Assembly (NCBI RefSeq): GCF_000526315.1
Contig: NZ_JAFV01000001.1
Span: 1,612,001-1,676,000, forward strand
Origin: Methylopila sp. 73B
GTDB taxonomy: Bacteria > Pseudomonadota > Alphaproteobacteria > Rhizobiales > Methylopilaceae
Direction: 5' to 3'
DNA: 64,000 bases
Program-made: the position numbers and the translations under genes
Shown: positions 26,021 through 38,074 of the stretch, piece after piece
How the letters are laid out: the number at the start of each line of letters is the position of its first letter
Numbering within the stretch: the stretch's first letter is position 1
The notes under the pieces: generated by a model
Told to the model about the DNA's origin: nothing
The model's database searches: none
What the model saw: only the letters and a program-made list of their open reading frames with translations

Positions 26021-26433
26021 GTGGATCTCCTGAAAGCCAGTTGCGTCGGACGTCGCGGTCGCCGCGACGCCGGACGATCGCGCCTCCACCCAATCCCCAA
26101 TCGCACGCCGCGCCAACCCCGCCTTTTGCTGCGAGCGGTCTCGTCGCGTCTTCGTCCGTCGTGGTTCACGATCCCTGAAGACGTCGCCGCACGTCTTCGC
26201 GTTCAGCTACCTGGATTTGCTCGGTTCTGAACGGCTCACTCGGTAAACGGCGCTCTAATTTAACGTCCGGTTTTCATTTCATTGATCTCTCATTTACGTC
26301 GACTTTTAATGGCATTGTAGAAATCTGCTGCGATCCTTCGATCAAGCCGGACGCTGCAAAGCAAACCGGAGATCAACGCCCGAGGCGACGGCTTAAAGCT
26401 TGGCGCCCGACCACAGGACGAAGGTTCGCAGAG
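26021..26433. other. Intergenic region, AT-rich in its second half
   Basis: No convincing gene. The first part (to about 26220) is ordinary high-GC sequence. 26245-26335 is markedly AT-rich for this genome (TTTTCATTTCATTGATC) and probably holds the promoter of the small Sel1-type gene at 26434. A 10-base string, ATCTCTCATT at 26285-26294, recurs at 62355-62364 before the chemoreceptor gene. Confidence 0.5.
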
Positions 26434-26700
26434 ATGGCTCGTTATGACATGTCCTCGGTGGACTGCGGCGCGCTCGGCGCCGTCGCGACCGGCACGGTGC
26501 TCTTCCAGCTCGGCCTGATGTACGCGGTGGGCCGTTCGGTGCCGACCGACCGGGTCGCCGCGCACAAGTGGTTCAACCTCGCGGCCCGCGAGGGCGTGGC
26601 CGAAGCCGCCCGTCTCCGCAAGGAGCTGGCGCTCGAGATGACCTCGGACGAGGTCGCCGAAGCCCAGCGCGCCGCCCGCGCCTGGCTCGCGCAGGGCTGA
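26434..26700 (+). CDS. Small Sel1-repeat protein
   Basis: 88 residues. One clear Sel1-like (TPR-related) repeat spans about residues 27-55 (LFQLGLMYAVGRSVPTDRVA, then AHKWFNLAAREG), followed by a helical tail EVAEAQRAARAWLAQG. Single-repeat Sel1 proteins of this size are common in Hyphomicrobiales. The repeat is a protein-interaction module, with no enzymatic role implied. There is no signal peptide. The upstream AT-rich segment is a plausible promoter. Confidence 0.8.
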   Translation: MARYDMSSVDCGALGAVATGTVLFQLGLMYAVGRSVPTDRVAAHKWFNLAAREGVAEAARLRKELALEMTSDEVAEAQRAARAWLAQG

Positions 26701-26800
26701 GCCGGACCGCCGCCCGCCCCGCCGGCGCCAGGCCCGCGCCCCCTTCGGCGCCGCAGGCCCGTTGACCCGCCCATCCGACGCGTGTACCCCTCCCTGCGCC

Positions 26801-26892
26801 GGAGACGTGGCCGAGAGGCTGAAGGCACTCGTTTGCTAAATGAGCAGACCTGGAAACGGGTCTCGAGGGTTCGAATCCCTCCGTCTCCGCCA
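26801..26892 (+). tRNA. tRNA-Ser (anticodon GCT)
   Basis: The class II tRNA has acceptor arms GGAGACG (26801-26807) and CGTCTCC, a D-arm GTGGCCGAGAGGCTGAAGGC and an anticodon loop TTGCTAA. A long variable arm (CAGACCTGGAAACGGGTCTC) and a T-arm GGGTTCGAATCCC follow. The encoded CCA is included. The GCT anticodon reads AGC and AGU serine codons. Confidence 0.97.
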
Positions 26893-26923
26893 CCTGCCTC
26901 CCGCTTCGGCTGAAGGTCTCCTT

Positions 26924-28984
26924 ATGCCGTCCCATCGTCCGGACTTTTCCGCGCTTCACGGGCACGGCTTCGTCAGGGTCGGCGTAGCGACGCCCGCGGT
27001 GGCGGTGGCGGACCCCGAGCGCAACGCCGCCGCGATCCTGCAGGCGATGACGCGGGCGGCGGACGACGGGGTCGACCTGCTGATCTTCCCGGAACTCGCG
27101 CTGTCGGGCTACGCCATCGACGACCTGCTGTTGCAGGACGCGCTGCTCGAAGGCGTGGAGCGGGCGCTGGAGGATCTCGCGGCGCGGACGCAGGCGCTCG
27201 CCACGACGGCCTTGATCGGCGCGCCGATCCGGCGCAACGGGCGCGTCTACAACTGCGCGGTGGCGCTCGCGCGCGGCACGATCCTCGGCGTCGTGCCGAA
27301 GACCTTCCTGCCGAACTACCGCGAGTATTACGAGAAGCGCTGGTTCGCCTCCGGGGCGGGGCTCACGGGGCTCGCGGTCGAGGTCGCCGGGCAGACAGCG
27401 CCGTTCGGGACGGACCTGATCTTCGCGGCGGAGGACCTCGCTGACTTCACGTTCCACGTCGAGATCTGCGAGGACTACTGGGCGCCGACGCCGCCCTCGA
27501 CGCAAGGCGCGCTCGCCGGGGCGCTGATCCTGTGCAACCTCTCGGCCTCCAACATCGTGATCGGCAAGGCCGAAGATCGGTCGCTGCTGTCCGCCTCACA
27601 ATCCATGCGCTGCGTGGCGGCCTACGCCTATTCGGCGGCGGGCGCCGGCGAGAGCACGACCGATCTCGCCTGGGACGGACAGGGCTCGATCCACGAACTC
27701 GGCGAGCTTCTCGCCCAGTCCGAGCGCTTCGCGCGTGAGCCGCAGTTGATCGTGGCCGACGTGGACGTGCAGCGGCTGCGGCTCGAGCGGGCGCGGTTCG
27801 GCACCTTCAACGACGCCGCCGCGCTCGCCGGCCATCCGGAGCAGAGTTTTCGCACCGTGGGGTTTCGCCACCAGCCGAGCTTCGCGGACCTGGGACTGAA
27901 GCGCGCGCTCCGCCGCTTTCCCTACGTGCCGGACGCGCCCGCCCGACTCGACCAGGACTGCTACGAGGCCTTCAACATCCAGGTCCACGGGCTCGTGCGC
28001 CGGTTCGAGGCGACGCGCGCGCGGACGATGGTGATCGGCGTCTCCGGCGGGCTCGACTCCACCCAGGCGCTGATCGTGGCGGCCAAGGCCTGCGACCTGA
28101 TGGGCCTGCCGCGAACGGCGATCCTGGGCTTCACCATGCCGGGCTTCGCCACAGGCGAGGACACCCGCGCCAACGCTTGGAGCCTGATGCGGGCGCTCGG
28201 CGTCGCCGCGGAGGAGATCGACATCCGCCCGGCCGCGAAGCAGATGCTGACGGATATGGACCATCCCTTCGCCCGCGGCGAGGCGGTCTACGACATCACG
28301 TTCGAGAACGTGCAGGCGGGCCTGCGCACCGACTATCTGTTTCGCCTCGCGAACCAGCGGAACGGCTTCGTGGTGGGCACCGGCGACCTGTCGGAGCTCG
28401 CGCTGGGGTGGTGCACCTACGGCGTCGGCGATCACATGAGCCACTACGCGGTCAACGCAGGACTGCCGAAGACGCTGATCCAGCACCTGATCCGGTGGAC
28501 GGTGCGGACCGGCGAGTTCCGCGACGCTGTGGCCGAGGTGCTCGAAGCGATCCTCGGCACCGAGATTTCGCCGGAGCTGGTGCCGGCGGATGCCTCGGGC
28601 GCGATCCAGAGCACCCAGTCCAAGATCGGCCCCTACGAGCTGCACGACTTCTTCCTGTTCCACATCCTGCGCTACGGGCTGCCGCCGTCGAAGGTGGCGT
28701 TCCTCGCCTGGCGCGCCTGGGTTGAGCTCGAGGCCGGCGAGTGGCCGGCGGGCTTTCCGGAGGAGGAGCGCCGCGCCTACGACCTGCCGACGATCGTTCG
28801 GTGGCTGGAGGCCTTTATCATGCGGTTCTTCGCCACCAGCCAGTTCAAGCGCAGCGCGATTCCGAACGGCCCCAAGATCTCGCCCGGCGGGGCGCTCTCG
28901 CCGCGCGGCGACTGGCGCGCGCCCTCCGACGGGCTGCCGGACGCCTGGCTGAAGGAGCTGCGCGACGCTTTGCCCCCGCGGTGA
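26924..28984 (+). CDS. nadE: Glutamine-dependent NAD+ synthetase
   Basis: Last step of NAD biosynthesis: amidates nicotinate adenine dinucleotide using ATP and glutamine. The 686 residues match the long two-domain form. The N-terminal nitrilase-type glutaminase has the Glu-Lys-Cys triad in FPELALSGY, VPKTFLPNYREYY and HVEICEDYW. The C-terminal synthetase has the P-loop-like GVSGGLDSTQALIV near residue 370. An ammonia tunnel links the two in the family. ATG 26924 is used; the reading frame extends back through the tRNA gene, which cannot be coding. Confidence 0.97.
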   Translation: MPSHRPDFSALHGHGFVRVGVATPAVAVADPERNAAAILQAMTRAADDGVDLLIFPELALSGYAIDDLLLQDALLEGVERALEDLAARTQALATTALIGAPIRRNGRVYNCAVALARGTILGVVPKTFLPNYREYYEKRWFASGAGLTGLAVEVAGQTAPFGTDLIFAAEDLADFTFHVEICEDYWAPTPPSTQGALAGALILCNLSASNIVIGKAEDRSLLSASQSMRCVAAYAYSAAGAGESTTDLAWDGQGSIHELGELLAQSERFAREPQLIVADVDVQRLRLERARFGTFNDAAALAGHPEQSFRTVGFRHQPSFADLGLKRALRRFPYVPDAPARLDQDCYEAFNIQVHGLVRRFEATRARTMVIGVSGGLDSTQALIVAAKACDLMGLPRTAILGFTMPGFATGEDTRANAWSLMRALGVAAEEIDIRPAAKQMLTDMDHPFARGEAVYDITFENVQAGLRTDYLFRLANQRNGFVVGTGDLSELALGWCTYGVGDHMSHYAVNAGLPKTLIQHLIRWTVRTGEFRDAVAEVLEAILGTEISPELVPADASGAIQSTQSKIGPYELHDFFLFHILRYGLPPSKVAFLAWRAWVELEAGEWPAGFPEEERRAYDLPTIVRWLEAFIMRFFATSQFKRSAIPNGPKISPGGALSPRGDWRAPSDGLPDAWLKELRDALPPR

Positions 28985-29062
28985 GGCGCAGCCCGTGACT
29001 TTCGGGCGTGTCCCCCTAGTTTGCGATCGCCGCCACCTCCGCGTTGAAGACCGCGTTTGCCG

Positions 29063-31672
29063 ATGACTGATGGCTCCCTCGCTACCGATCCTCTCCGCGG
29101 CTTCTCCGGCGAGGTCGCGACCCTGCTCAGAGGCATGGATCTCGCGGCGACGCCGCTCGGCGATCGGGAGGGATGGCCGCAGAGCCTTCGGACGACCGTA
29201 GGGCTCATGCTTTCGGCCCGGGCGCAGATCGTGCTGTTCTGGGGCCCCGACTATCTGGCGCTGTACAACGACGCCTACGCCCCGACGATCGGCGACAAGC
29301 ACCCGCGCGCCCTCGGCCGGCCGGCGCGCGAGAACTGGAGCGAGCTCTGGGACGATCTGGAGCCCCTGCTGCGCAGCGTGCGGGAGACCGGCGAGACCTA
29401 CCATGCCGAGGATCGCCCGTTCTACATCGAGCGCGGCGAGCGCCCCGAGACCGTCTGGTTCGACATCTCCTACCAGGCGGTGCGGGACGAAGCCGCCGCC
29501 GTCGCGGGCATCCTCTGCATCGTCAGCGAGCAGACCAAGCGCGTGCTCACGGAGATGCGCCTCAACTTCATGGTCGAGCTGTCGGATCGCCTGCGCGCCC
29601 ACTCCGATCCAGTCAGCGTCAAGCGGTCCGCGGCGGAGCTGGTGGGCCGGAAGCTGGGCGGCGGCCGCGCGGGCTACGCCGAGATCGTCGACGAGGCGCG
29701 GGCCTTCGTCATCGACGAAGACTGGACGGACGGCGTCATGGCGAGTCTCGCGGGCCGCCACGACCTGTCGGCCTTCGGCGAGCCGCTGCTCGACCGGCTG
29801 CGGTCGGGCGCCGTCATCCGCATCGACGACGTCGCCGCGGACGCGGTCGCGCAGGGCGGCCAGGAAGCCTTCGCCCGCCTGGGCGCTCCGGGGATGGTCG
29901 CCGTGCCGCTGGTCAAGGACGGCGCGCCCCGCGCCGTGTTCTATCTCCACGCCGCGGCGCCGCGGCTCTGGACCGACGACGAAGTCGAGATCGTCGCGGG
30001 CGCGGCGGAGCGCACCTGGGCGGCGGTCGAGCAGGCGCGCGCGGAACAGCTCGTCGTCGCGAGCGAGGCGCGCTTCCAGGCGATCGCCAACTCGATCGAC
30101 CAGATGATCTGGTCGACCCAAGCCGACGGCTATCACGACTATTACAACGACCGCTGGTACGAGTTCACCGGCGTGCCCTACGGCTCCACCGACGGCGCGG
30201 CCTGGAACGGCATGTTCCATCCCGAGGACCAGGAGCGCGCCTGGTCCACATGGCGACGCTCGCTCGAAACGGGCGCGCCCTACCACATCGAGTATCGGCT
30301 GCGGCATCGGTCCGGCCAATACCGCTGGGTCATCGGCCGCGCGCAGTGCGTTCGGGACGCGGCCGGCGCGATCGTCCGCTGGTACGGCACCTGCACCGAC
30401 ATCCACGATCTCAAGACCGCCGAGGCGGCTCTGCGCGAGCTGAACGAGACGCTCGAGGCGCGCGTCGCCTCCGCGATCGCCGAACGCCGGACGGCGGAGG
30501 ACGCGCTGCGCCAGGCGCAGAAGATGGAGTCGCTCGGCCAGCTCACGGGCGGCGTCGCCCACGACTTCAACAACCTGCTGCAGGTCGTCGTGGGCAATCT
30601 CGAGATCCTGCGGCGCAATCTGCCGGAGGAGTCCGGGCGGTTGCGCCGCGCCGCGGAGAACGCCACCACCGGCGCAAACCGCGCGGCGACGCTGACGCAG
30701 CGGCTCCTCGCCTTCTCACGACGGCAGCCGCTTGCGCCCCAGCCCATCGACGCCAACCGGCTGGTCACCGGCATGGCCGAGCTGCTGGCCCGAACGCTCG
30801 GCGAGACCATCCACCTCGAGACCGTTCAGGGCGCCGGCGTGTGGCGCGTCGAGGCCGATCCCAACCAGCTCGAAGCGGCGATCCTCAACCTCGCGGTCAA
30901 CGCCCGCGACGCCATGCCGAACGGCGGAAAGCTCACCATCGAGACCTCGAACACCCACCTCGACAAGGCCTACGCCGCCGAACATGTCGAAGTGCCGGTG
31001 GGCCAGTACGTCGTCGTGAGCGTGTCCGACAACGGGTCGGGCATGACGAAGGAGACCCTCGCCAAGGCCTTCGAGCCGTTCTTCACCACCAAGGAGGTGG
31101 GCAAGGGCACCGGCCTCGGCCTGTCAATGGTCTACGGCTTCGTGAAGCAGTCCGGCGGGCACGTGAAGATCTATTCGGAGATCGGCGAAGGCACGACCGT
31201 GAAGATCTATCTCCCGCGCCTGATGGGCGAGACGCCGGAGGAGGCGGCGGCCGCCGAGGCCATTGTGCCGGAGGGCTCGCGCTCGGAGACGGTCCTCGTG
31301 GTCGAGGACGACGACGACGTTCGCATGTACTCGGTCGAGGTGCTCCGAGAGCTCGGCTACCGCGTGCTCGAGGCCTACGACGGCGCCTCGGCTCTCCGGT
31401 TGCTCGAGCGCCCGGAGAGCCGCGTGGACCTGCTGTTCACGGACGTCGTGCTGCCGGGCGGCATGAACGGCGAGCAGATCGCGAAGCAAGCGCGCGAGCT
31501 CAGGCCGGATTTGAAGGTGCTGTTCACCACCGGTTACGCCCGCAACGCGATCGTGCACCACGGGCGGCTGGACGTCGGCGTTGAGCTCATCACCAAGCCG
31601 TTCACTTACGCCGATCTGGCCGCCCGGATCCGCGACGTGCTGGACGCGCCACGGAAGCCGCCGCGCGGCTGA
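29063..31672 (+). CDS. Hybrid sensor histidine kinase (PAS-GAF-PAS-HisKA-HATPase-REC)
   Basis: 869 residues from ATG 29063; a TTG at 29057 is the alternative start. A PAS-like N-terminal domain ([19 protein letters not shown]) is followed by a GAF domain (about 170-330) and a PAS/PAC domain ([20 protein letters not shown]). The kinase core has the phosphoacceptor His in [12 protein letters not shown], an N-box [12 protein letters not shown] and G-box [10 protein letters not shown]. The C-terminal receiver has Asp in [11 protein letters not shown]. There are no membrane segments, so it is cytoplasmic. No response-regulator gene adjoins, so phosphotransfer targets are elsewhere. It lacks the LOV cysteine motif, so light sensing is not supported. 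Confidence 0.92.
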   Translation: MTDGSLATDPLRGFSGEVATLLRGMDLAATPLGDREGWPQSLRTTVGLMLSARAQIVLFWGPDYLALYNDAYAPTIGDKHPRALGRPARENWSELWDDLEPLLRSVRETGETYHAEDRPFYIERGERPETVWFDISYQAVRDEAAAVAGILCIVSEQTKRVLTEMRLNFMVELSDRLRAHSDPVSVKRSAAELVGRKLGGGRAGYAEIVDEARAFVIDEDWTDGVMASLAGRHDLSAFGEPLLDRLRSGAVIRIDDVAADAVAQGGQEAFARLGAPGMVAVPLVKDGAPRAVFYLHAAAPRLWTDDEVEIVAGAAERTWAAVEQARAEQLVVASEARFQAIANSIDQMIWSTQADGYHDYYNDRWYEFTGVPYGSTDGAAWNGMFHPEDQERAWSTWRRSLETGAPYHIEYRLRHRSGQYRWVIGRAQCVRDAAGAIVRWYGTCTDIHDLKTAEAALRELNETLEARVASAIAERRTAEDALRQAQKMESLGQLTGGVAHDFNNLLQVVVGNLEILRRNLPEESGRLRRAAENATTGANRAATLTQRLLAFSRRQPLAPQPIDANRLVTGMAELLARTLGETIHLETVQGAGVWRVEADPNQLEAAILNLAVNARDAMPNGGKLTIETSNTHLDKAYAAEHVEVPVGQYVVVSVSDNGSGMTKETLAKAFEPFFTTKEVGKGTGLGLSMVYGFVKQSGGHVKIYSEIGEGTTVKIYLPRLMGETPEEAAAAEAIVPEGSRSETVLVVEDDDDVRMYSVEVLRELGYRVLEAYDGASALRLLERPESRVDLLFTDVVLPGGMNGEQIAKQARELRPDLKVLFTTGYARNAIVHHGRLDVGVELITKPFTYADLAARIRDVLDAPRKPPRG

Positions 31673-31676
31673 GACC

Positions 31677-32510
31677 TCAACGCGGCTCGTAGTAGTTCGG
31701 CTCCGCCGCATAGGACCGGTCCGCAACGGTGGACCGATCCGGGCCGAGGCTCGCCTGGGCCTCGCAGGCGTAGGGGTCGAGGGCGCGGCCGGCGGGGGCG
31801 AACACGTAGCGGCCGGGACAGGCGCCGACGCGCGGCGGGCGGCCGGTCGCCGCGAACATGTCGTGGCCCTGCTTCAGCATGACCCAGAACGGCATGTTCG
31901 GGTTGTCCGCGTGCCGGATCATGTTGCTCTCGGTCATGCGGAACGGAAACGCCTGGATCGGCACGCTGGTCTGGCCGTTCAGCAGCGCCTCGCGCACGAG
32001 CCCGTAGATCTCTTCCATGTTCTTATGGGTCATGGCGTAGCAGCCGACCGACTTGCAGCCGCCGTGCACCATCAGATGGCTGCCGGTGCGGCCGAGGGAG
32101 CGATCGAAGGCGTTGGGAAAGCCGACGTCGAAGGCGAGATGGTTGCGCGAGAACGGATTCAGGCTCTTCGCCGAGATCTCGTAGAAGCCCTCGGGCGCCT
32201 GGCGGTCGCCTTCGCGGATCTTCGGCCCGAGGGCTCCGGAGAACTTGCAGATCTCGTACGACCGCAGGAGGCCGTAGTGGCCCGCCCTCTCCTGCTTCCA
32301 GACCTCGAGGACGCCCTCCTCCTTGAACACGCGGATCAGGATCGGCGCCTGCCGCGGCATGTCGCGGTCCTTCATCAGGCTGACCGTGGCGTAGGAGACC
32401 GACCCGGTCTTCACGCGGCGCGCGCGATCGGAGGAGCAGCCGGCGATCGCGAGGGCGAGCCCCGCGAGCATCAGGAGGACGAGCGGATTGCGGCGCGACG
32501 AGGCGGCCAT
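31677..32510 (-). CDS. L,D-transpeptidase family lipoprotein (YkuD/YafK-like)
   Basis: 277 residues from ATG 32510. The leader ends LALAIAGC, a lipobox, so it should be a lipoprotein. The catalytic domain is recognised from VHGGCKSVGCYAMT, which carries the active-site His, Ser-equivalent glycines and Cys of L,D-transpeptidases, and from FDVGFPNAFDRSLGRTGSHL. YafK-type enzymes work on peptidoglycan cross-links or lipoprotein attachment. It is convergent with the hybrid kinase, four bases apart. Confidence 0.9.
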   Translation of the reverse strand: MAASSRRNPLVLLMLAGLALAIAGCSSDRARRVKTGSVSYATVSLMKDRDMPRQAPILIRVFKEEGVLEVWKQERAGHYGLLRSYEICKFSGALGPKIREGDRQAPEGFYEISAKSLNPFSRNHLAFDVGFPNAFDRSLGRTGSHLMVHGGCKSVGCYAMTHKNMEEIYGLVREALLNGQTSVPIQAFPFRMTESNMIRHADNPNMPFWVMLKQGHDMFAATGRPPRVGACPGRYVFAPAGRALDPYACEAQASLGPDRSTVADRSYAAEPNYYEPR

Positions 32511-32763
32511 GACAAGCTCCGTGCTACGCGGCCGCACAGTGCGGCCAACGGAGAGACGCGCCGCGGACACAACACGCCCACGGCCCCTTTTCCGGCCTTT
32601 ACCGAGACCGAAAACCAAGTCCGAAGCTTTCCTAGAATCTTTAACGAACGATGAAACTTTCGTGTTGCGCCGCCACGGCGCGCCGCTGTCCGCTGGCGCC
32701 TCACGCTGTTAAGAAAGCAGCGAGCGCTCGGGGCCTATATCAAGACGTTACGAGAGGTCGCCG

Positions 32764-34422
<1,659 letters not shown>

Positions 34423-34429
34423 GACCGCG

Positions 34430-36148
34430 CTACTGCACGTCGGGCGTTTCTTCGGTCCGGGCGGCTGCGGTCTGGGTGCTGAGCGCCGCGATCAGCGCCT
34501 CCATGAACGGCCTCGGCTTCCTGTCGAGATCGAGCACGCCGGACGGATTGTGCAAAGCGGCGGCCTTGGGCTGCGACAGCCCCATCTCCCAGCCCCAGGT
34601 GTCCAGCAGGGGATAGAGCGTATAGCCGAGCAGTGGCACACCCTGCTCCATCGCGGCCGCGCACTCGAGCAGCATCTGCTGATGCCAGCGCGCGCCGTAG
34701 CTGTAGTAGGGCGTGCCCGTCTCGCCGATCATCATCGGCAGCCGATAGCGGTCGTAGTAAGCCATCAGCAGGGGATAGAGCCCGACCCGTTCGCCGGACT
34801 GCACCTGCGCGGCGTAGAGCTGCGGCTCGGGCGACAGCCAGGCGCCGCTCGCCGCGCCGGCGGCCTCGTTGTGCGCGTAGTAATCCGCTGCGAACACCGT
34901 CTCCGACGTCATCGTCTTGCCGAACGCGCGCCGCAAATCATTGTGAAGGGCGCGGAGATCGCGCAGCCGCTCGACGAGACGGTCCCGAGCACGGGACTGC
35001 GCGGCCGGGTCCTCCTCCGCTCCGACGTAGTGAAGCGCGAGCCAATCCAGCGGGGTGTGCGCCGTCTCGGGCTTCAGCCGGGCGACCGCGACGAGCCGTG
35101 ACGGCGCCGCCGCGGCGAAGCGGTCGAGGTCGGCGTCCATCAGCCAGGGGTGACCGAGAATGAGGTCGCTCGGGAAGAAACGGACGACGCGGTCGAACGC
35201 CACCCGGGCGGGCTTCGTCACCACCGCCTCGGTGTGCATGAACACCACGTCCTGCGGCCGGCGGCGGCGTTCAGCCTCGATGGCGATCCGCGCCTTCAGC
35301 GCGCCGATGGCCACCTGGAACGCGCGCTCGACATAGATCACGTCATGTTCGGCCGATCCCCAGCCGGGAAAGCCGCCGTGCCACATCTCGCTGTTGAAGC
35401 CGATGGTGGTCTCGGGCTCGTTCACAAGCGTCACCGCCTTGATCGCGCCGCCATAGCGCGCGAAGGCCGCGCCTGCGAACCGCGCGAAGTAATCCGGCCA
35501 TTCGGGATGCAGGTAGTAGCTCGCACGCGGGTCGGTTCGGCCGTCCGGGCCGATCATCCGGAAGCGGTCTTCGACCCCGAAGTGATGCATGTCCAGGCTG
35601 ACGTTGATCCCGGCGCCCACGAAGTCGCCGATCAGCGCGTCGTGCTCCGCCCAGCTCTCGGGATGGTCGAGGTCGATGTCGTGGTTCGCGAGGCCGAGGC
35701 GCACGTTCGTCAGCCCGAGCGTCTGCAGTTCGTCCGTCACCGCGCGGCGGACCGACGCGTCGAACAGGTCCTGATCCCGCAAGGCGTTCCAGCGGTAGTC
35801 CTCGGACCGGGTCAGCGGGTTCGCCGTCTCGACGCCGGTCCAGAGCAGGCTGCGCGACGTGTTCTCGCCGATCAGACGCTCATAGGCCTTGATCGTCGCG
35901 TCCTGGAGCGCGCGCTCCCACCGGGACGAGCGCTGGAGCTCGATCTTCGGAAAAGACAGCGGGGTCGGATCCACGAACGGGTTCGTCTCGGCCGGCGCGG
36001 CGAGGGCGTCCTGTTTTTGTGAGGCCCAGTCGGCGAGCCAGGCGTGCTGAGCCGCGGCGGGAGAGCTTGCGGCGACGGCGCACGCCAGCACGACCGCCGG
36101 GAAGGTCGAATATCCAGACGTCAAAAAGGGGCTTCCACAACACGTCAA
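34430..36148 (-). CDS. Exported glycoside-hydrolase-like protein (GH-A clan, beta-glucosidase-like)
   Basis: 572 residues. The signal-peptide-like N-terminus TFPAVVLACAVAASSPAAAQ precedes a TIM-barrel domain. The GH-A pattern is visible: an acid/base Glu in TLVNEPETT near residue 243 and a nucleophile Glu in MMIGETGTPYYSYG near residue 474. NVRLGLANHDIDL and VSLDMHHFGVEDRF fit early barrel strands. The classic GH1 ENG nucleophile motif is replaced by GETG, so the family cannot be fixed. No carbohydrate transporter or regulator is adjacent, and the substrate is unknown. Confidence 0.7.
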   Translation of the reverse strand: MTCCGSPFLTSGYSTFPAVVLACAVAASSPAAAQHAWLADWASQKQDALAAPAETNPFVDPTPLSFPKIELQRSSRWERALQDATIKAYERLIGENTSRSLLWTGVETANPLTRSEDYRWNALRDQDLFDASVRRAVTDELQTLGLTNVRLGLANHDIDLDHPESWAEHDALIGDFVGAGINVSLDMHHFGVEDRFRMIGPDGRTDPRASYYLHPEWPDYFARFAGAAFARYGGAIKAVTLVNEPETTIGFNSEMWHGGFPGWGSAEHDVIYVERAFQVAIGALKARIAIEAERRRRPQDVVFMHTEAVVTKPARVAFDRVVRFFPSDLILGHPWLMDADLDRFAAAAPSRLVAVARLKPETAHTPLDWLALHYVGAEEDPAAQSRARDRLVERLRDLRALHNDLRRAFGKTMTSETVFAADYYAHNEAAGAASGAWLSPEPQLYAAQVQSGERVGLYPLLMAYYDRYRLPMMIGETGTPYYSYGARWHQQMLLECAAAMEQGVPLLGYTLYPLLDTWGWEMGLSQPKAAALHNPSGVLDLDRKPRPFMEALIAALSTQTAAARTEETPDVQ

Positions 36149-36303
36149 TCATGATCGGGCGACAAACCTGTCATCCCGGTCCCGGCCGCGAAACCCTCGG
36201 GCGGCCGCTCTCACGGCATTGCGAAGGGCTTTTGCTGCGACGCAGCGTCGCGAAACCGAACGCGTCGGCGCGCGTTCAGCAATCGTGACAAAAAGAGGGC
36301 GAT

Positions 36304-37455
36304 ATGGCGAAGACCGGCGGACGCGGCGCAAGCGCCGACATGGTGGCGGCGGGAGCGGCGCTGGTGGCGATCGGGACCGTCGCGCGCGCGGCCATGGCGC
36401 AATGGCCGCACCTCGCGCCGCCGTTCGCGCGCCGTGGACGGGCTGCGGCCGCCTCCGATCGGCGTCTGCCGGCGGAGCCTACGGACGCCCCAGCCGCCCG
36501 GACTGAAACGCGCGGCCCGGTCGATCCGCGCGGCAAGACCGCGGACGCCCCGATCCGCATCCCGCCGCGGGGCTGGAAGGAGATCGGTTTCCGGGTGTTC
36601 CAGCAGATGACCGAGGATCGCCTGCTCGCGGTCGCCGCGGGCGTGACGTTCTACGCGCTGCTCGCCCTGTTCCCGGCGATCGTCGCACTGGTGTCGCTCT
36701 ACGGCCTGACCGCGGATCTTACGACCCTGGACGGCCATCTCGACGCCTTCGCCGGCGTGGTGCCGGCGTCTTCGCTCGGCTTCGTGCGCGAACAGGTGGC
36801 GCGGATCGTGACGAAGAGCGACGGCGCGCTGGGCTTCGCCTTCGCCTTCGGTCTCGGCGTAGCGCTCTGGAGCGCGAACGCCGGCATGAAAGCCATGTTC
36901 GACGCGTTGAACGTGGTCTACGGCGAGCGCGAGAAGCGCTCCTTCGTCATGCTCAACCTGCTGTCGCTGCTGTTCACCGCCGGCGCGCTGGTGTTCGTCC
37001 TGCTGGCCTTCAACGCCGTCGTGGTCCTGCCGATCGTGCTGTCCTACGTCGGCCTCGGCGGCGCGGAGCCGCTGCTCTCGCTCGGCCGTTGGCCGGCTCT
37101 CCTGCTGGTGGTGATCCTCGGGCTGTCGGTGCTCTACCGCTTCGGACCAAGCCGTAGCCCGGCGCGGTGGCGCTGGATCACGCCGGGGTCTTTGCTCGCG
37201 TCGGGGCTCTGGATCGCCGGTTCGCTCGCCTTCTCCTGGTACGCGGAGAACATCGCGACCTACAACGAGACCTACGGCTCGCTCGGCGCGGCGATCGGCT
37301 TCATGACCTGGATCTGGATGTCGGGGATCGTGGTACTGCTCGGCGGGGAACTCAACGCCGAGATCGAGCACCAGACCGAGGTGGACAGCACGACGGGCCG
37401 GCCGCGCCCCCTCGGCGCGCGCGGCGCGCAGATGGCGGACACCGTCGCCCCCTGA
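36304..37455 (+). CDS. YihY/virulence-factor BrkB family membrane protein
   Basis: 383 residues with about six membrane helices. An extended Pro/Ala/Arg-rich N-terminus (to about residue 90) precedes family motifs. These are VFQQMTEDRLLAVAAGVTFYALLALFPAI, FALGVALWSANAGMKAMFDALNVVYGE-like helices, and the C-terminal AAIGFMTWIWMSGIVVLLGGELNAEIEHQT. Family members were once called ribonuclease BN; that activity is not supported by current knowledge. Function is unknown, possibly transport or envelope related. Confidence 0.88.
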   Translation: MAKTGGRGASADMVAAGAALVAIGTVARAAMAQWPHLAPPFARRGRAAAASDRRLPAEPTDAPAARTETRGPVDPRGKTADAPIRIPPRGWKEIGFRVFQQMTEDRLLAVAAGVTFYALLALFPAIVALVSLYGLTADLTTLDGHLDAFAGVVPASSLGFVREQVARIVTKSDGALGFAFAFGLGVALWSANAGMKAMFDALNVVYGEREKRSFVMLNLLSLLFTAGALVFVLLAFNAVVVLPIVLSYVGLGGAEPLLSLGRWPALLLVVILGLSVLYRFGPSRSPARWRWITPGSLLASGLWIAGSLAFSWYAENIATYNETYGSLGAAIGFMTWIWMSGIVVLLGGELNAEIEHQTEVDSTTGRPRPLGARGAQMADTVAP

Positions 37456-37539
37456 GCGAAGACGGAACGGAACGCCGAAGGCGCGGGTTCTTCAAGGTAG
37501 GGCGCGAAAGACGCCCCCTTTAGAACCCGGGAGACCCTC

Positions 37540-38052
37540 ATGCGCACCAGCGCCCTTCTCGCCGCGGCCTTGCTTGCAAGCTCGACCGCGGCCGGAAACG
37601 CCGCCCCGCCGAAGGTGGCGGCCTTCGACTTTGAACTCTACGACACCAGCACCGAGGGCGATCTCAACGGCCCACGCGCCGACGAGGCCCAGCGCATCGC
37701 CGAGGTGACCGAGCAGATTCGCGACTTCCTGAAGTCCCAGAAGCTCGATCTGGTGGACACCGCGCCCGCCAAGGCCCAGGTCGACGCGCAGGTGTTGCGC
37801 ACCTGCGGCGACTGCCCGGCGGAGATCGCCAAGTCGCTCGGCGCCGACTACGCGCTGATGGGCTACGTCCAGAAGGTCTCGAACCTCATCCTGAACATCA
37901 ACGTCGAGATCCGCGACGCGAAGACCGGCGAGGTCGTGCGCAAGGGCAGTGTCGACATCCGTGGCAACAACCACGAGTCGTGGCGTCACGGCGCCAGCTA
38001 CCTCATGCGCAACCAGATCTTCAAGACGCCGCTGGCGCCCGCGGCGGGTTAG
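37540..38052 (+). CDS. Exported DUF2380/DUF3280-type protein
   Basis: 170 residues with a signal peptide (LLAAALLASSTAAGNA) and a domain starting KVAAFDFELYDTSTEGDLNG. A CGDCPAEIAKSLGADYALMG segment could form a disulfide in the periplasm. The family is found in methylotrophs and rhizobia near quinoprotein genes, without a proven function. It resembles CsgG/LpoB-like lipoprotein folds in its AAFDFEL and GADYALMGYVQKVSN segments. Convergent with the dehydrogenase, 22 bases apart. Confidence 0.75.
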   Translation: MRTSALLAAALLASSTAAGNAAPPKVAAFDFELYDTSTEGDLNGPRADEAQRIAEVTEQIRDFLKSQKLDLVDTAPAKAQVDAQVLRTCGDCPAEIAKSLGADYALMGYVQKVSNLILNINVEIRDAKTGEVVRKGSVDIRGNNHESWRHGASYLMRNQIFKTPLAPAAG

Positions 38053-38074
38053 CCGCCGGCCGCTCCGTCGGCCC

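Noticed and set aside
27596-30562. Very long minus-strand open frame (988 codons)
   Set aside because: It is antisense to nadE and the hybrid kinase, is Arg/Ala/Gly/His-rich with no recognisable domain, and is a GC-driven shadow.
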